Shown piece after piece: positions 44,790 through 54,913 of a stretch of DNA of 64,000 nucleotides (within the stretch, counting starts at the first letter, position 1; each line of letters starts with the position of its first letter). Below the pieces are notes generated by a model. The model made no database searches. It worked only from the letters and a program-made list of their open reading frames with translations, and was not told the origin of the DNA. The translations under genes and the position numbers were made by a program. This DNA comes from Diplodia intermedia (taxonomy: Eukaryota; Ascomycota; Dothideomycetes; Botryosphaeriales; Botryosphaeriaceae): assembly GCA_021495925.1 (NCBI GenBank), contig JAKEKT010000126.1, positions 23,957 through 87,956 of the forward strand, given 5' to 3'.

Positions 44790-46133
44790 ATGGCCGCCGC
44801 AAAACTCGACACCTCCCTCCCGACGCTGCTGTCGAACCTGACGGCGTCGCTCACCTCCGCCGCCGAACCGGTGCCCTCGCCCAGCAACAACAACAACAGC
44901 AAAAACACCGCCGCCGACGATGGCGGCGGCGACGACAACGCGTCGTCGTCCTTCTCGCCGCTGCCGCCCAAAGACGGCATCTCGCTGCTGGACGTCAAGA
45001 ACGAGCTGTTGCTGTCGTACCTGCAGAACCTGGTCTTCCTGATCCTGCTCAAGCTGCGGAACAACAGCGAGAAGACAAAGAAGGCCGCCGGCGCCGGCGG
45101 CGGCGGCAACGAAGAGGAAGAGGGAAAAGAAGACGTCGACGTCGACGTCGACGACGTCGTCAAGAAGCTGTGCGAGCTCCGGCTGTACCTGGAAAAGGGC
45201 GCGCGGCCGCTCGAGGGCAAGCTCAAGTACCAGATCGACAAGGTGGTGCGGGCGGCGGACGACGCGGCGCGGGCGGAGGAGGCGCTGAGGAAGGCCGGTG
45301 GCGGCGGCGGCGGCGCCAATGCTCCGGGGGGGAAGAAGAAGATCATAAAGAAGGCGGAGGGCGGCGGCGGCGAGGACGAAAGCGAGGAGGACGATGGTAG
45401 CGAGGAGGACGATGACGATGACGAAGACGCCTCCGACGACGACGACGACATCGACGAGCTCGCCTACCGCCCCAACCCCCTCGCCTTCTCCCGCGGCAGC
45501 AACAACAACGACGCCGCCGGCTCCGAAGCCGACAAGAAGCGCAGCAAGCGCAAGGGCGACGCCGAGCCCGACGACGCCGGCATCTACCGCCCCCCGCGCA
45601 TCACCGCAACCGCGATGCCGGAAGACCTACCGCGCCACGGCGGCAGCGGCGCGAGAGAGGAGCGTGGCGGCGGGGGCCCCCGCCGCGCGGCCGCCATCGA
45701 CGAGTTCGTCGACGAGCACCTGTCGGCCGCGCCCGTCGCGCAGCCCAGCATCGGCTCCAACGTCGTCGACGGCGGGCGGCGGGTCAAGTCGGCGCGCGAC
45801 CGCGCGGCCGAGGACGAGCGCCGCGCGTACGAGGAAACAAACTTCGTCCGCCTGCCCGCGGCCGGCGGCAAGAAGGAGCGCGCCAGGACGGCGGCCCGCG
45901 AGCGCCGCCAGCGCAGCGCGTACGGCGGCGAGGAGTGGATGGAGCTGGGCGCCGGCGTCGACCGCATCGATAGGCTGACGCGGAGGGGCGAGCGCACGGG
46001 GACGAAGGGCGCGTTGGAGAGGAGCCGGAAGAGGGCGGTCGAGGATGGGCCGAGGGATGGTGGGAGTGGTGGCGGCGCCGAGGCCGGGGCCATGTTTGCG
46101 AAGAGGAGGAAGGTCGCGCAGAGGAGGAGGTAA
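44790..46133 (+). CDS. LCP5: Lcp5/neuroguidin-like U3 snoRNP protein (Sas10/Utp3/C1D family)
   Basis: Single exon, 447 aa, starting MAAAKLDTSLPTLLSNL. The Sas10/Utp3/C1D domain spans about residues 1-165: ISLLDVKNELLLSYLQNLVFLILLKL, then CELRLYLEKGARPLEGKLKYQIDKVV. A long acidic low-complexity stretch follows (ESEEDDGSEEDDDDD). The C-terminal half holds AYRPNPLAF, GIYRPPRITATAMPE, the conserved DEFVDEHL and YEETNFVRLP, and a basic nucleolar tail (KRRKVAQRRR). Proteins of this group act in the small-subunit processome on 18S pre-rRNA in the nucleolus. The domain order matches Lcp5/neuroguidin rather than Utp3/Sas10, which is longer. Gly and Asp runs look expanded relative to the usual family form. 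Confidence 0.88.
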   Translation: MAAAKLDTSLPTLLSNLTASLTSAAEPVPSPSNNNNSKNTAADDGGGDDNASSSFSPLPPKDGISLLDVKNELLLSYLQNLVFLILLKLRNNSEKTKKAAGAGGGGNEEEEGKEDVDVDVDDVVKKLCELRLYLEKGARPLEGKLKYQIDKVVRAADDAARAEEALRKAGGGGGGANAPGGKKKIIKKAEGGGGEDESEEDDGSEEDDDDDEDASDDDDDIDELAYRPNPLAFSRGSNNNDAAGSEADKKRSKRKGDAEPDDAGIYRPPRITATAMPEDLPRHGGSGAREERGGGGPRRAAAIDEFVDEHLSAAPVAQPSIGSNVVDGGRRVKSARDRAAEDERRAYEETNFVRLPAAGGKKERARTAARERRQRSAYGGEEWMELGAGVDRIDRLTRRGERTGTKGALERSRKRAVEDGPRDGGSGGGAEAGAMFAKRRKVAQRRR

Positions 46134-48210
46134 GATATGGATGCTTCATGCGTCTTGGGTTTTGCCTGGCAAGGGGCCTCTGGGCGTTGCTGGGGATAGA
46201 GATTTTGCGGCATCTATCGGCGTTGGTCGGGCGTGGGATGCGCTTCTTCGTAGAGGGGGCTTTGCAGGTCATGTAAAAGTTGCTGTCGGGATGGGATACC
46301 CCCCAAAAAAGTCTTTATTTTTTCGTCTTCTTCTCTCCTCGTCCTTGTTCGAAGTGAATACTGTTGGTGGGGCTGTTCTTGGTGTCACAGCATGTTACAG
46401 ATTTCCTGTGTAGGTATTCGGACCTCTTATCCAGACGAATTTGTCCCCTGTTACGGTGCATGTATGTACGTCAGGAGAATGGGATTCAACTATCTACGTA
46501 ATAGGGTGTCATGCATTCTGCGCGGTAGAGCTGAGAGATCCGGTTACTTCATCGCCCGCTGTGATGTCCAATCTGAACGAATTGGAGCAATGCGCGAAAG
46601 GCTGCATGCTGCACACCGGCTGTGGCTGCTTACGAGCGTGAGCTTATACCAAGGTGTTGGCTGTACCATCCATCCAATCCACCATATCCCGAACGCTTGC
46701 TGCCCGTGCTGCTCGTGTAATGCGCAACGACCATACTTGCCTGCACTTCACAATTTTGTTGGGCTTTGCGTCGGACTTTAGGTTGGTTCCTGTCGCTGTG
46801 CTTTGTTTTCCATTCGAGCTTCTTTCTGGCCCTTCAACACGTGTGTATGTGCTCCTATACAGGGGCCGCGACAAGCAGCAAGCGCTTAATATGTAGAAGG
46901 AAAATAAGAGGCTCTTATATAGTATAGATAGTAGAGATCGCCGCTTATAACGATTTTGAACCTCTGGCGTATAGAAGAATAGTAAGGCTTTAAAGCGCGG
47001 AGTATCGTAGATACTAGTAGATAGGTAGTAACTAGCGGGGTATTAACAACGTTATTCGGAGTTATTCGCAGTTACTTGGAGAACGACTCGGAGTTACTCG
47101 GATAACGTTAGTCCGCCCGGTCTAATTCTCGCCCGCTTGTCAAGCGTTCAATCAAGCCAAGCGCAAGCATGGCCGCCGCTTGATCGCCTCGAGGACCCCC
47201 CTCCGCCTTTGCTTGCAAGCAGTTCAAGCTGCGACCCCTGCTCCTATAACAACTATTTCTTGACCGATCGAGCTATCATGACGTATAAGCAAAAGCGATA
47301 TCGGAAGAGTCCTCGAATTTCAAATCGCGATCCCATCCGCGCGATGTCTGTGTCAAGTCCTGTTTGAACCTGGGACTCTTTATTCCATGGAGTCCCATCT
47401 TGACCGATGATGAATTCCCTTTAAGACGAAAACCGCTAGGAGTCGAGTAGTTACTGTGGGACGTTTCCACGAGGGTCCAGAAAACCGAGCTAAAATGGCT
47501 TTGGGCGCTGGTTGGCCGATCAGAGACTATTGAACCACTTCCCGCATCACCGTTGCATGACCTGTGCCCCAAGCCTTGTGACCCCCTTCAGCACCAAGGG
47601 CATGCATCCTTTGCTACTAAGGGAAGTGTTGACAAAGACGGTCTCGTCCGATAAGGTTAGGACAGGACGAAAGGGTGCAGCGATTGTTGAGGACGACGAT
47701 AAGGGACACGTTCATTTTTTCCAACACATTTTCATTCATTTATCTCTCTGTGAGGCACGCCTCGCTACTCCACCAATCCGCTACATGTAGCCGACAGAAC
47801 AACAGAATGAACGTTTCCTCCAAATGCTATGACAAGCTTGAGCGTTCCGTGGAATTCGTGTTGAAAGAACCCCCTCCCAAACGCCGGCGCTTCTGATTAT
47901 TTTGGCGAAAAACAAAAGTGAAAAGGTTGAAGAAGTTCTTTCTCTCTTAACCATCCGCAATACTTTGCAGCTCTTGCGCATATTGCAGCGTTTTCTTCTA
48001 GAGAGTCTATGTTGAATACTGTTGACAGGTGGTATCTTGCCCAAAAAGCCCAAGTAAAGATTTTTCTCTTTTTAGATGATCCCTGACGCCGTTTTGTTTG
48101 TTGAAGAAACATCAGTCGTTACCGCGTAGCGTTGACAAGACGTTGAGTCGTCAACTTGAATGTTCATTGTGAAGAACCCAGAAGGAAAATTAAGGCGGAA
48201 GTTCTCGAAC
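46134..48210. other. Intergenic with a TA-rich repeat-like island
   Basis: No gene supported in 2.1 kb. From about 46890 to 47110 base composition becomes TA-rich with many TpA steps (TATAGTATAGATAGTAG), unlike the rest of the window, suggesting an old RIP-mutated repeat. The right end is downstream of SAM synthetase and includes its 3' UTR. Confidence 0.5.
47048..47109. repeat. Short imperfect inverted and direct repeats in a TA-rich island
   Basis: The block starts AACGTTAT(T)CG and ends with its imperfect inverse CGGATAACGTT. Between them a motif like CGGAGTTA(T/C)TCG recurs three times in diverged form. This could be the end of a transposon or a degenerate satellite. Confidence 0.5.
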
Positions 48211-49495
48211 CTAGAACTTGAGCTCCTTGGGCTGCTCCCAGGTGAAGGTCTGGTCGGTGAAGTGACCGTTCTTGGCAGTGCGGTTGTAGATGGGGTTGGT
48301 AAGGTTGAGCTCCTTGACGATGACACCGGGCCTCATGTCGAAGTTGTTGCGGATGATCTCGACAAGCTCGTCCGAGGTCTTGTCAGAGGTGCCGTAGGTC
48401 TCAACAAAGAGGGAGAGGGGCTCGGCGACACCAATGGCGTACGAGAGCTGGACAAGGGCACGGCGGGCGAGGCCGGCCTTGATGAGAGACTTGGCGATCC
48501 AGCGGGCCAGGTAGGCAGCCGAGCGGTCAACCTTGGAGTAGTCCTTGCCGGAGAAGGCACCACCACCGTGGGCACCCCAGCCACCGTACGTGTCGACGAT
48601 GATCTTACGGCCAGTCAGACCAGCGTCACCCTGGGGACCACCGATGATGAAGAGGCCGGAGGGCTGGATCTGTAGAGGGGTCAGCGGGCCAGGTCAACAA
48701 AGTTCGCTTTCTGTTGACACTTACGTGGTAGACGGTCTTGTCGTCAAGGAGGTGGGCGGGGATGACCTGCTTGATGATCTTCTCCTTGATCTCCTTGCGG
48801 AGCTCCTCGGTGGTGATGTCCTCGGAGTGCTGCGCAGAGACGACAACGGTGTCGACGCGCTTGGGGACAACGGCGCCGCCATCGTGCTCGTACTCGACGG
48901 TGACCTGGGTCTTGGTGTCGGGACGGAGCCAGGGAAGGTCGCCGTTGTTGCGGGCCTTGGTCATGGCAGAGTTGAGCTTGTGCGACAGAAGGACGGTGAG
49001 AGGAAGCATCTCGGGGGTCTCGTCGGTGGCATAGCCGAACATGATACCCTGGTCACCAGCGCCGAGCTGCTCAAGAGCCTGCTCGTAGTGCAGACCCTGG
49101 GCAATGTCGGGCGACTGCTGCTCAATGGCGACAAGGACGTTGCAGGTCTTGTAGTCAAAGCCCTTGGCCGAGTCGTCGTAGCCAATGTCCTTGATGGCGC
49201 CACGGATGATCTTCTGGTAGTCCAGAGCGGCCTTGGTGGTGATCTCACCGAAGACCATGATCATGCCGGTCTTGGTGGCAGTCTCGCACGCAACCTTGGA
49301 GAGAGGGTCCTCGGCAAGGCAGGCATCGAGGATGGCGTCGGAGACCTGGTCGCTGTAGAGCCGTCAGCGCGGGAGCTCGCGGGGATGCGGCGCGGGGGAG
49401 TCATACGCGATCTTGTCGGGGTGGCCCTCACCAACCGACTCGGAGGTGAAGAGGAAGGTGCCCTTGGAGGCAGTGCCATTGGGGACGGAAACCAT
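48211..49495 (-). CDS. S-adenosylmethionine synthetase
   Basis: Three exons on the minus strand, 49407-49495, 48725-49352 and 48211-48669, give 391 aa. The protein starts MVSVPNGTASKGTFLFTSE and has SVGEGHPDKIADQVSDAILD (joined across intron 1). The methionine/ATP motif GAGDQGIMFGYATDE follows, then VVSAQHSEDI, and the P-loop-like GGGAFSGKDYSKVDRSAAY. It ends with TWEQPKELKF. It makes AdoMet from methionine and ATP in the cytosol, supplying all methyl transfer and polyamine synthesis. All hallmark motifs are intact. It shares a 341-base divergent promoter with the GPN3 gene. Both introns are 54-55 bases. Confidence 0.97.
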
Positions 49496-49836
49496 GGTGA
49501 CGGCTGGGAAGGCGAGGCGCGTGAGGGCGAGGGGAACGAGGGCGGAGTGGAGTGGAGAAGAGGAAGAGGATGAAGAGAGAAAGTGGGTGGAGGAGGGGAA
49601 AAGAAGACAATGGCCGTGGGAAAAGACGCTAAGCCGACGTTTAATTGCCGGGCGCAAAGCACCTCATCCCGCCATTTTTTCGCTCACCGCCTGCCGCTCC
49701 GGAGTCGTTCTGCCCGCACGTGTCGCCGCCTGGCGCCGACCGTCGGTCGCAAGCGGCGCAAAAAGTCACCGGCGTCGCTGCTCGGCCGCCGCGAGGAGCG
49801 CCACTCGACGAAAACTCCCCGCATCCATCGCGAGCC
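49496..49836. promoter_or_regulatory. Bidirectional promoter between SAM synthetase and GPN3
   Basis: 341 bases separate the two divergent ATGs. The SAM-synthetase side is purine-rich on the plus strand (a pyrimidine-rich leader when read on its own strand). No TATA box is obvious, as expected for housekeeping genes. Confidence 0.55.
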
Positions 49837-50712
49837 ATGAGCAAGTTCGGCACTCTGGTCATGGGCCCGGCCGGCGCCGGCAAGAGCACCTTCTGCTCCG
49901 CCCTGATCCAGCACCTGCGCACCCTCAAGCGCTCGTGTTTCTACATCAACCTCGACCCCGCCGCCGACGACTTTGCGTACGAGCCCGACGTCGACATCAA
50001 GGACCTGATCAGCCTCGAGGATGTCATGGAGGAGATGGGCCTCGGCCCCAACGGCGGCCTCATCTACTGCTTCGAGTTCCTGCTGGAGAACATGGACTTC
50101 CTGACCGAGCCGCTCGAGGAGGTGACCGAGGAGTACCTTATCGTCATCGACATGCCGGGCCAGATCGAGCTGTACACGCACGTCCCCATTCTGCCCGCCC
50201 TCGTCAGGCACCTCACCCGCGGCTCGCTCAACATCAACATGTGCGCCGCCTACCTCCTCGAGGCCACCTTCGTCGTCGACCGCGCCAAGTTCTTCGCCGG
50301 CACCCTCTCCGCCATGAGCGCCATGCTCATGCTGGAGATGCCGCACATCAACGTCCTGAGCAAGATGGACTTGGTCAAGGACCAGGTGGCCAAGCGCGAG
50401 CTCAAGCGCTTCATCACCCCCGACGCTGGCTTGATGGAAGACGATCCGGCCCATAGGCTCGAGTTCGAAAGCGTTGGCGACCCGTCTGCGACCGAGAGCG
50501 TCATGACGGGCTCGTCGTTCAACAGGCTGAACAAGGCGGTGGCGGGACTGATTGACGACTTCAGCATGGTTTCTTTCCTGAAGCTCAACGTGCAGGACGA
50601 GGACAGCGTGAACGCAATCCTCAGCTACATCGATGACGCTATACAGTACCATGAAGCGCAAGAGCCGCGTGAGCCGATGGATGAGGCCGACACTGGGATG
50701 GATGACGGCTGA
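49837..50712 (+). CDS. GPN3: GPN-loop GTPase 3
   Basis: Single exon, 291 aa; the ATG at 49837 gives MSKFGTLVMGPAGAGKST with the G1 loop at residues 10-18. The GPN-loop insertion (GLGPNGGLIYC) defines the family. G3 is DMPGQIELYTH and G4 is SKMDLV. LNINMCAAYLLEATFVVD supports GPN3 over GPN1 and GPN2. The C terminus is acidic (EPMDEADTGMDDG). GPN GTPases work with GPN1 in cytoplasmic assembly and nuclear import of RNA polymerase II. An upstream in-frame extension exists to 49645, but it overlaps the promoter and lacks family similarity. Confidence 0.95.
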   Translation: MSKFGTLVMGPAGAGKSTFCSALIQHLRTLKRSCFYINLDPAADDFAYEPDVDIKDLISLEDVMEEMGLGPNGGLIYCFEFLLENMDFLTEPLEEVTEEYLIVIDMPGQIELYTHVPILPALVRHLTRGSLNINMCAAYLLEATFVVDRAKFFAGTLSAMSAMLMLEMPHINVLSKMDLVKDQVAKRELKRFITPDAGLMEDDPAHRLEFESVGDPSATESVMTGSSFNRLNKAVAGLIDDFSMVSFLKLNVQDEDSVNAILSYIDDAIQYHEAQEPREPMDEADTGMDDG

Positions 50713-52363
50713 GGCGGTATGACCTGGGTATGCATGGTTGGGAGTTTCGGGTCAAGTTCAAGAGTTGGGCATAGCAATGGAGTTTTAGGATACCAAAAGG
50801 GGGATCAGGGTCGATTCGAAAGGTTATAAGGTCGAACTTATGGGGACATCGGATGACGCTCCGCATCGTCAGTTGCCCGCTTGCATCACCACATCTGTGG
50901 ATGGCGTCTTCAGTCTAATTGTATCCCTCCCATTTTCCACCAACGGAATTCGGCAGTGTGGGTGACACAACTTCACAAGCCAGCACATAACAGCTGGAAG
51001 GATTCTAGCAGTCTGCAAGACTACACACAAACTTTCTTGAACTTTTGCCACGGCCGGATCGTCACCAATCTAGTTTCGCGCCTTGAGGCATCCCACGGCT
51101 CTTCAACATGCGGAGACTCCTTTCTTCTTCATTCGTGGCAACCCTTTGCGCTCTGACCACGATAGTGGGTGTTGACACTGCACTTTTACGGATGCGTGAA
51201 TTGGGTGCCGGGTCGGCGGCTGTGGCATTCCTCAATGTGGATTCGGCTGTTTACATTGGTGCGACCTGACCATGCATTCTGGCGTGTCCCAGTTCGGGCT
51301 GACACAGCAGGCGATCTTCGCGTAATAGGCACGTTGCGCGATCCTGGATGACGAAAGGAGTCTGCTGGAACTCAGCCGGAAAGACGTCAAGCATGCGTGC
51401 TCTCCAACGTCACGGTGCCGTGTGATAGAGGTTGCTCAATCCTCGGATGGCTCGTCAATCACTGATGTGAGCAGAATTAGCAAAAGAAACGCCCGTAATG
51501 TCATGCAGGTACGCCGTGCCAAAAGCAGCAACGGGAAGCAGCCTGCTTGGATGATCGAGTACGCCAAGTGAACCTGGACACAAAGCCACGGTCGGACGCA
51601 GGTACAATTTGCGAGAGGCGGGGTAGCGGCACCACGCCTTTTACCCGTCAAGCTTAATCAACCCCAAACAGCTGGGGATCGTCCTCGCCTGGCCAGACTT
51701 GTTCTTCTTTGGTCGCCCGCTATAGCCACGAATAAGTCACGTTCTTCGCCTGCGTCCTGTCATTTCATTTCCTCTGCCGGGTCTGAGGCCGCTGGCTCCG
51801 GCGGCTCATCCCACTGCTTTTGCCGTCCTTCGCTCGCCTCAGGTGGTGTCACGCTCCGCTGACTTGGCGACCCATACAACCCCACGATTCAGTCTTAGCC
51901 CGGTTTCCACCATCAGCCAGCATAACACGGGCCCGCTTGTTTCACGCTCCGGTCTGCTGCCATTGGATCGGTTGTACATTCGCCTGTAAGCATGGCTCTG
52001 TTCGGCCTTTCCGGCTGTCAAATGCTCCACTGCAGGCAAGTCCGTGCCAGACGTGGACTACTCTGGGCACCGCTCCCCCGCCGGCAGGCTAAGAACAATG
52101 TTCCCGAACGAGCTGCAGCCCCTTCGAAAGCTTCTTACTTGAGCCTTGAAACCTGATGGCGGTGCCACTGTGGCGGGAGTCGGGCCCGTTCGCGACGGAA
52201 ATTCGGTTCAGCGCTCCGGACGCCGCCATGAGCTGTGCATATGCCAGGCAATATAAAAAAGGATCTCCCACTTGCTCTGTCGTACTCCCCAGCCGCCTTC
52301 GAATACAGTCCGTACGGCCAATTCTCCGGGCCAGATTTACTTTCGTCACTCTTTCTCGACAAG
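50713..52363. other. Intergenic, upstream of the GH6 gene
   Basis: 1.65 kb, no supported gene. Being upstream of a cellulase it may hold carbon-regulated sites, but I did not find a clustered pattern I would defend. Confidence 0.5.
52252..52258 (+). promoter_or_regulatory. TATA box of the GH6 cellulase gene
   Basis: TATAAAA about 110 bases upstream of the GH6 ATG, typical of strongly regulated secreted-enzyme genes. Confidence 0.55.
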
Positions 52364-53714
52364 ATGAAGCACGCTGAAGCGCTCGCCCTTGCGGCTGTGT
52401 TGCCGGCTGCGTACGGTCAAACGACAGCAGCTCCCACGACGCTGCAGACGAGCACGACTGCCGCCGGCGCCACTACTACCGGCGCAACCGCGACTACCCA
52501 GGCCGCCGACGCCAACCCGCTTGCCGGCTACAGCTTCTACGCCAACGCGTACTACTCGTCCGAGGTTGTCAGCATCGCTGCCCCATCTCTGGAGGCCGCT
52601 GGCAGCACTGCCTTGGCTGCCCAGGCCACCAAGGTCGCCGATGTACCCAGCTTCTATTGGATGTAAGTTTGCCCATCTCTGGCTGAGCTCAAGCTGTGCG
52701 ACAGTAAGCTTACTTCTGCTCCAGGGATACCCGCGACAAGATTCCCATGATTGATGATTTCGCCGCCGACGTGCAGGCCAAGAACGCGGCTGGCGCGAAG
52801 CTGACGCTGCCTCTGGTTGTATACGACCTTCCGGACCGTGACTGCGCTGCGGCTGCTTCCAACGGAGAGCTCTCCATTGCCGACGATGGCGTGAACATCT
52901 ACAAGACGGAGTACATCGATGAGATTGTCAAGAAGATCAACGCCTACCCCGATGTCTTCTTCACCTTGGTCATTGGTACGTTCACCCCGCAGCATTCAAC
53001 TTCCAAGAACCATGCTCATTTTTCTTCCCAGAGCCCGATTCCCTCGCCAACTTGGTGACCAACCTGAACGTGGCCAAGTGCGCCAACGCCGAATCTGCGT
53101 ACAAGGAGAGCATCGAGTACGCGATCAAGGCGCTCAACCTCGACAACGTGGCCATGTACCTGGACGCCGGGCACGCAGGCTGGCTGGGCTGGCCTGCCAA
53201 CCAGCAGCCGACGGCGGACCTGTTCGCCGAAATCTACAAGGCGGCGGGTAGCCCGAAGGCGGTGCGCGGACTGGCGACGAACGTGTCCAACTACAACGCG
53301 TGGAGCATTGCAACCTGCCCGTCGTACACGCAGGGCAGCACCATCTGCGATGAGAAGCGCTACATCAACGCGCTCGGCCCGCTTCTCGAGACGGCCGGCT
53401 ACCCTGCGCATTTCATCGTCGACCAGGGCCGGTCCGGCAAGCAGCCCACTGCGCAGGAGGCTTGGGGTGACTGGTGCAACGTCAAGGGCACCGGCTTCGG
53501 TCTGCGCCCCACCACCGAGACCGACGACCCGCTGCTCGATGCCATTGTCTGGGTCAAGCCGGGCGGAGAGGCTGACGGCACGTCGGACACGTCGGCGACT
53601 CGCTACGACTCGCACTGCGGCGCCAACAGCGCGCTCAAGCCCGCGCCTGAGGCTGGCACTTGGTTCCAGGAGTACTTCGTCCAGCTTCTTACGAACGCCG
53701 ACCCGGCTTTCTAG
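52364..53714 (+). CDS. Cellobiohydrolase, glycoside hydrolase family 6
   Basis: Three exons, 52364-52662, 52725-52975 and 53032-53714, give 410 aa. A signal peptide (MKHAEALALAAVLPAAYG) is followed by a Thr/Ala-rich linker (about residues 20-48) and then the GH6 barrel starting NPLAGYSFYANAYYSSE. Key parts are VPSFYWMDTRDK, VVYDLPDRDCAA (acid-region Asp), LVIEPDSLANL (restored by the second intron), MYLDAGHAGWLGWP and GLRPTTETDDP, with Cys pairs CPSYTQGSTIC and YDSHCG. The enzyme releases cellobiose from the non-reducing end of cellulose. Usual fungal Cel6A has a CBM1 before the linker; here the signal peptide runs straight into the linker, so the binding module is missing. It sits beside a GH131 enzyme. 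Confidence 0.95.
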
Positions 53715-54913
53715 ATGGGCTGAGCGATGTGGTCATGTCGGGAAGAAGTGATTGTTGGGAGAGCGGCTGCTCATTCTTTACATTCTTCGTGTGAATATCT
53801 TTGCAACATTTGTCCATACATACCTTGGAAAATTAAGCTTCTCCCGCGTTTGAGATTGTCGTATGTTTCAGCTGCCATCTGTGATTCCAACATCAGGGAA
53901 CTCGCTCGAGTAATGTGTGGCTGATGGTATCCGAAAGTATCCGGTCTGGATAGCGCCATCGCTGCCAGAGCGACAAGTACGACTCGTAAGCATCCGTGCA
54001 AATCTCCGTCGTAACATGAATCACTACGTAGAACCATCGTTTGATGTCTGACCAATGCGGTCAAGTGGGTGCTCGGCAAAGCTCGTTTGTCCTCGCATGG
54101 AACGAGCCTCGTCCCCACTCTCCACTGCCCACACTTCCCCCCAAGCTGTGGGCCATCTTTCGACATCGCCCCCATACCACGAGCTCAACAGACATTGCTG
54201 TGGCGAATGCAATAGCCAGGTTTTTGCCGCCGTCCCACCTGCCGGCTCAGCAGCACCATCTCCCCGCAGCCGGGGGCAGATCGTGGCGTGGCTTCTAATC
54301 AACCCGAGGCGGATCTCCAGCGCCTGCGGTCCGCGATGCCGATGCGCACCCCTGCACGCCGCCCAATAACGGCTAAAACCCACCGATGCTCGGGAATTAT
54401 GCTTAAAATTTATGCAGGGATGTGGACGGTGACGCTCCGTGTGCACCCTGTGTCGTTCATGTCAATCAACTGGCCAATGTTTTGGAGATGCATTGTTCGC
54501 ACGCTGCGTGCGCTGCCGCCCTCGTGGCCAATGCCCTACATTCTGTATATTCGGACATCTCGGCCCCGGGTTGCACTCAGGAACAGCGGGTACACCACTC
54601 CGGTAGCCTGATGTCCGGCTCCACGGCGCTGTCGGGAAAGGAAGCGCCGCAAAGCAGGCGTAACACTATGCGATCTTTGCTAAGTTTGTCGCAATACTTG
54701 CCTCCCTGACGGCGTTTTCAGCGTTTCCGCCGTCTCCTGACCTGCTTGAGCGGAAGTATAAGATGTCTTTTGACTGCGGCTGGGCACATCTTTTGTTGGT
54801 GTCTTAGTGTAGGGACTTTCCGCTGCTTCGTTTCTCCTCCTGTGGTAGCATTTGCCTTCCACTTCCCATTTTCAGTCTTTTTGTTACAAACACTTTCAAT
54901 CCTTTTGCTCGCC
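53715..54913. other. Intergenic between GH6 and GH131 genes
   Basis: 1.2 kb, no supported gene. It contains the GH6 3' flank and the GH131 promoter. Confidence 0.5.
54758..54763 (+). promoter_or_regulatory. TATA-like box of the GH131 gene
   Basis: TATAAG about 150 bases upstream of the GH131 ATG. Confidence 0.35.

Noticed and set aside
46950..46990. tRNA-like B box (GGTTCAAAATCG on the minus strand)
   Set aside because: No matching A box, acceptor stem or cloverleaf around it.
49684..50661. 325-codon minus-strand frame
   Set aside because: Antisense shadow of the single-exon GPN3 gene.
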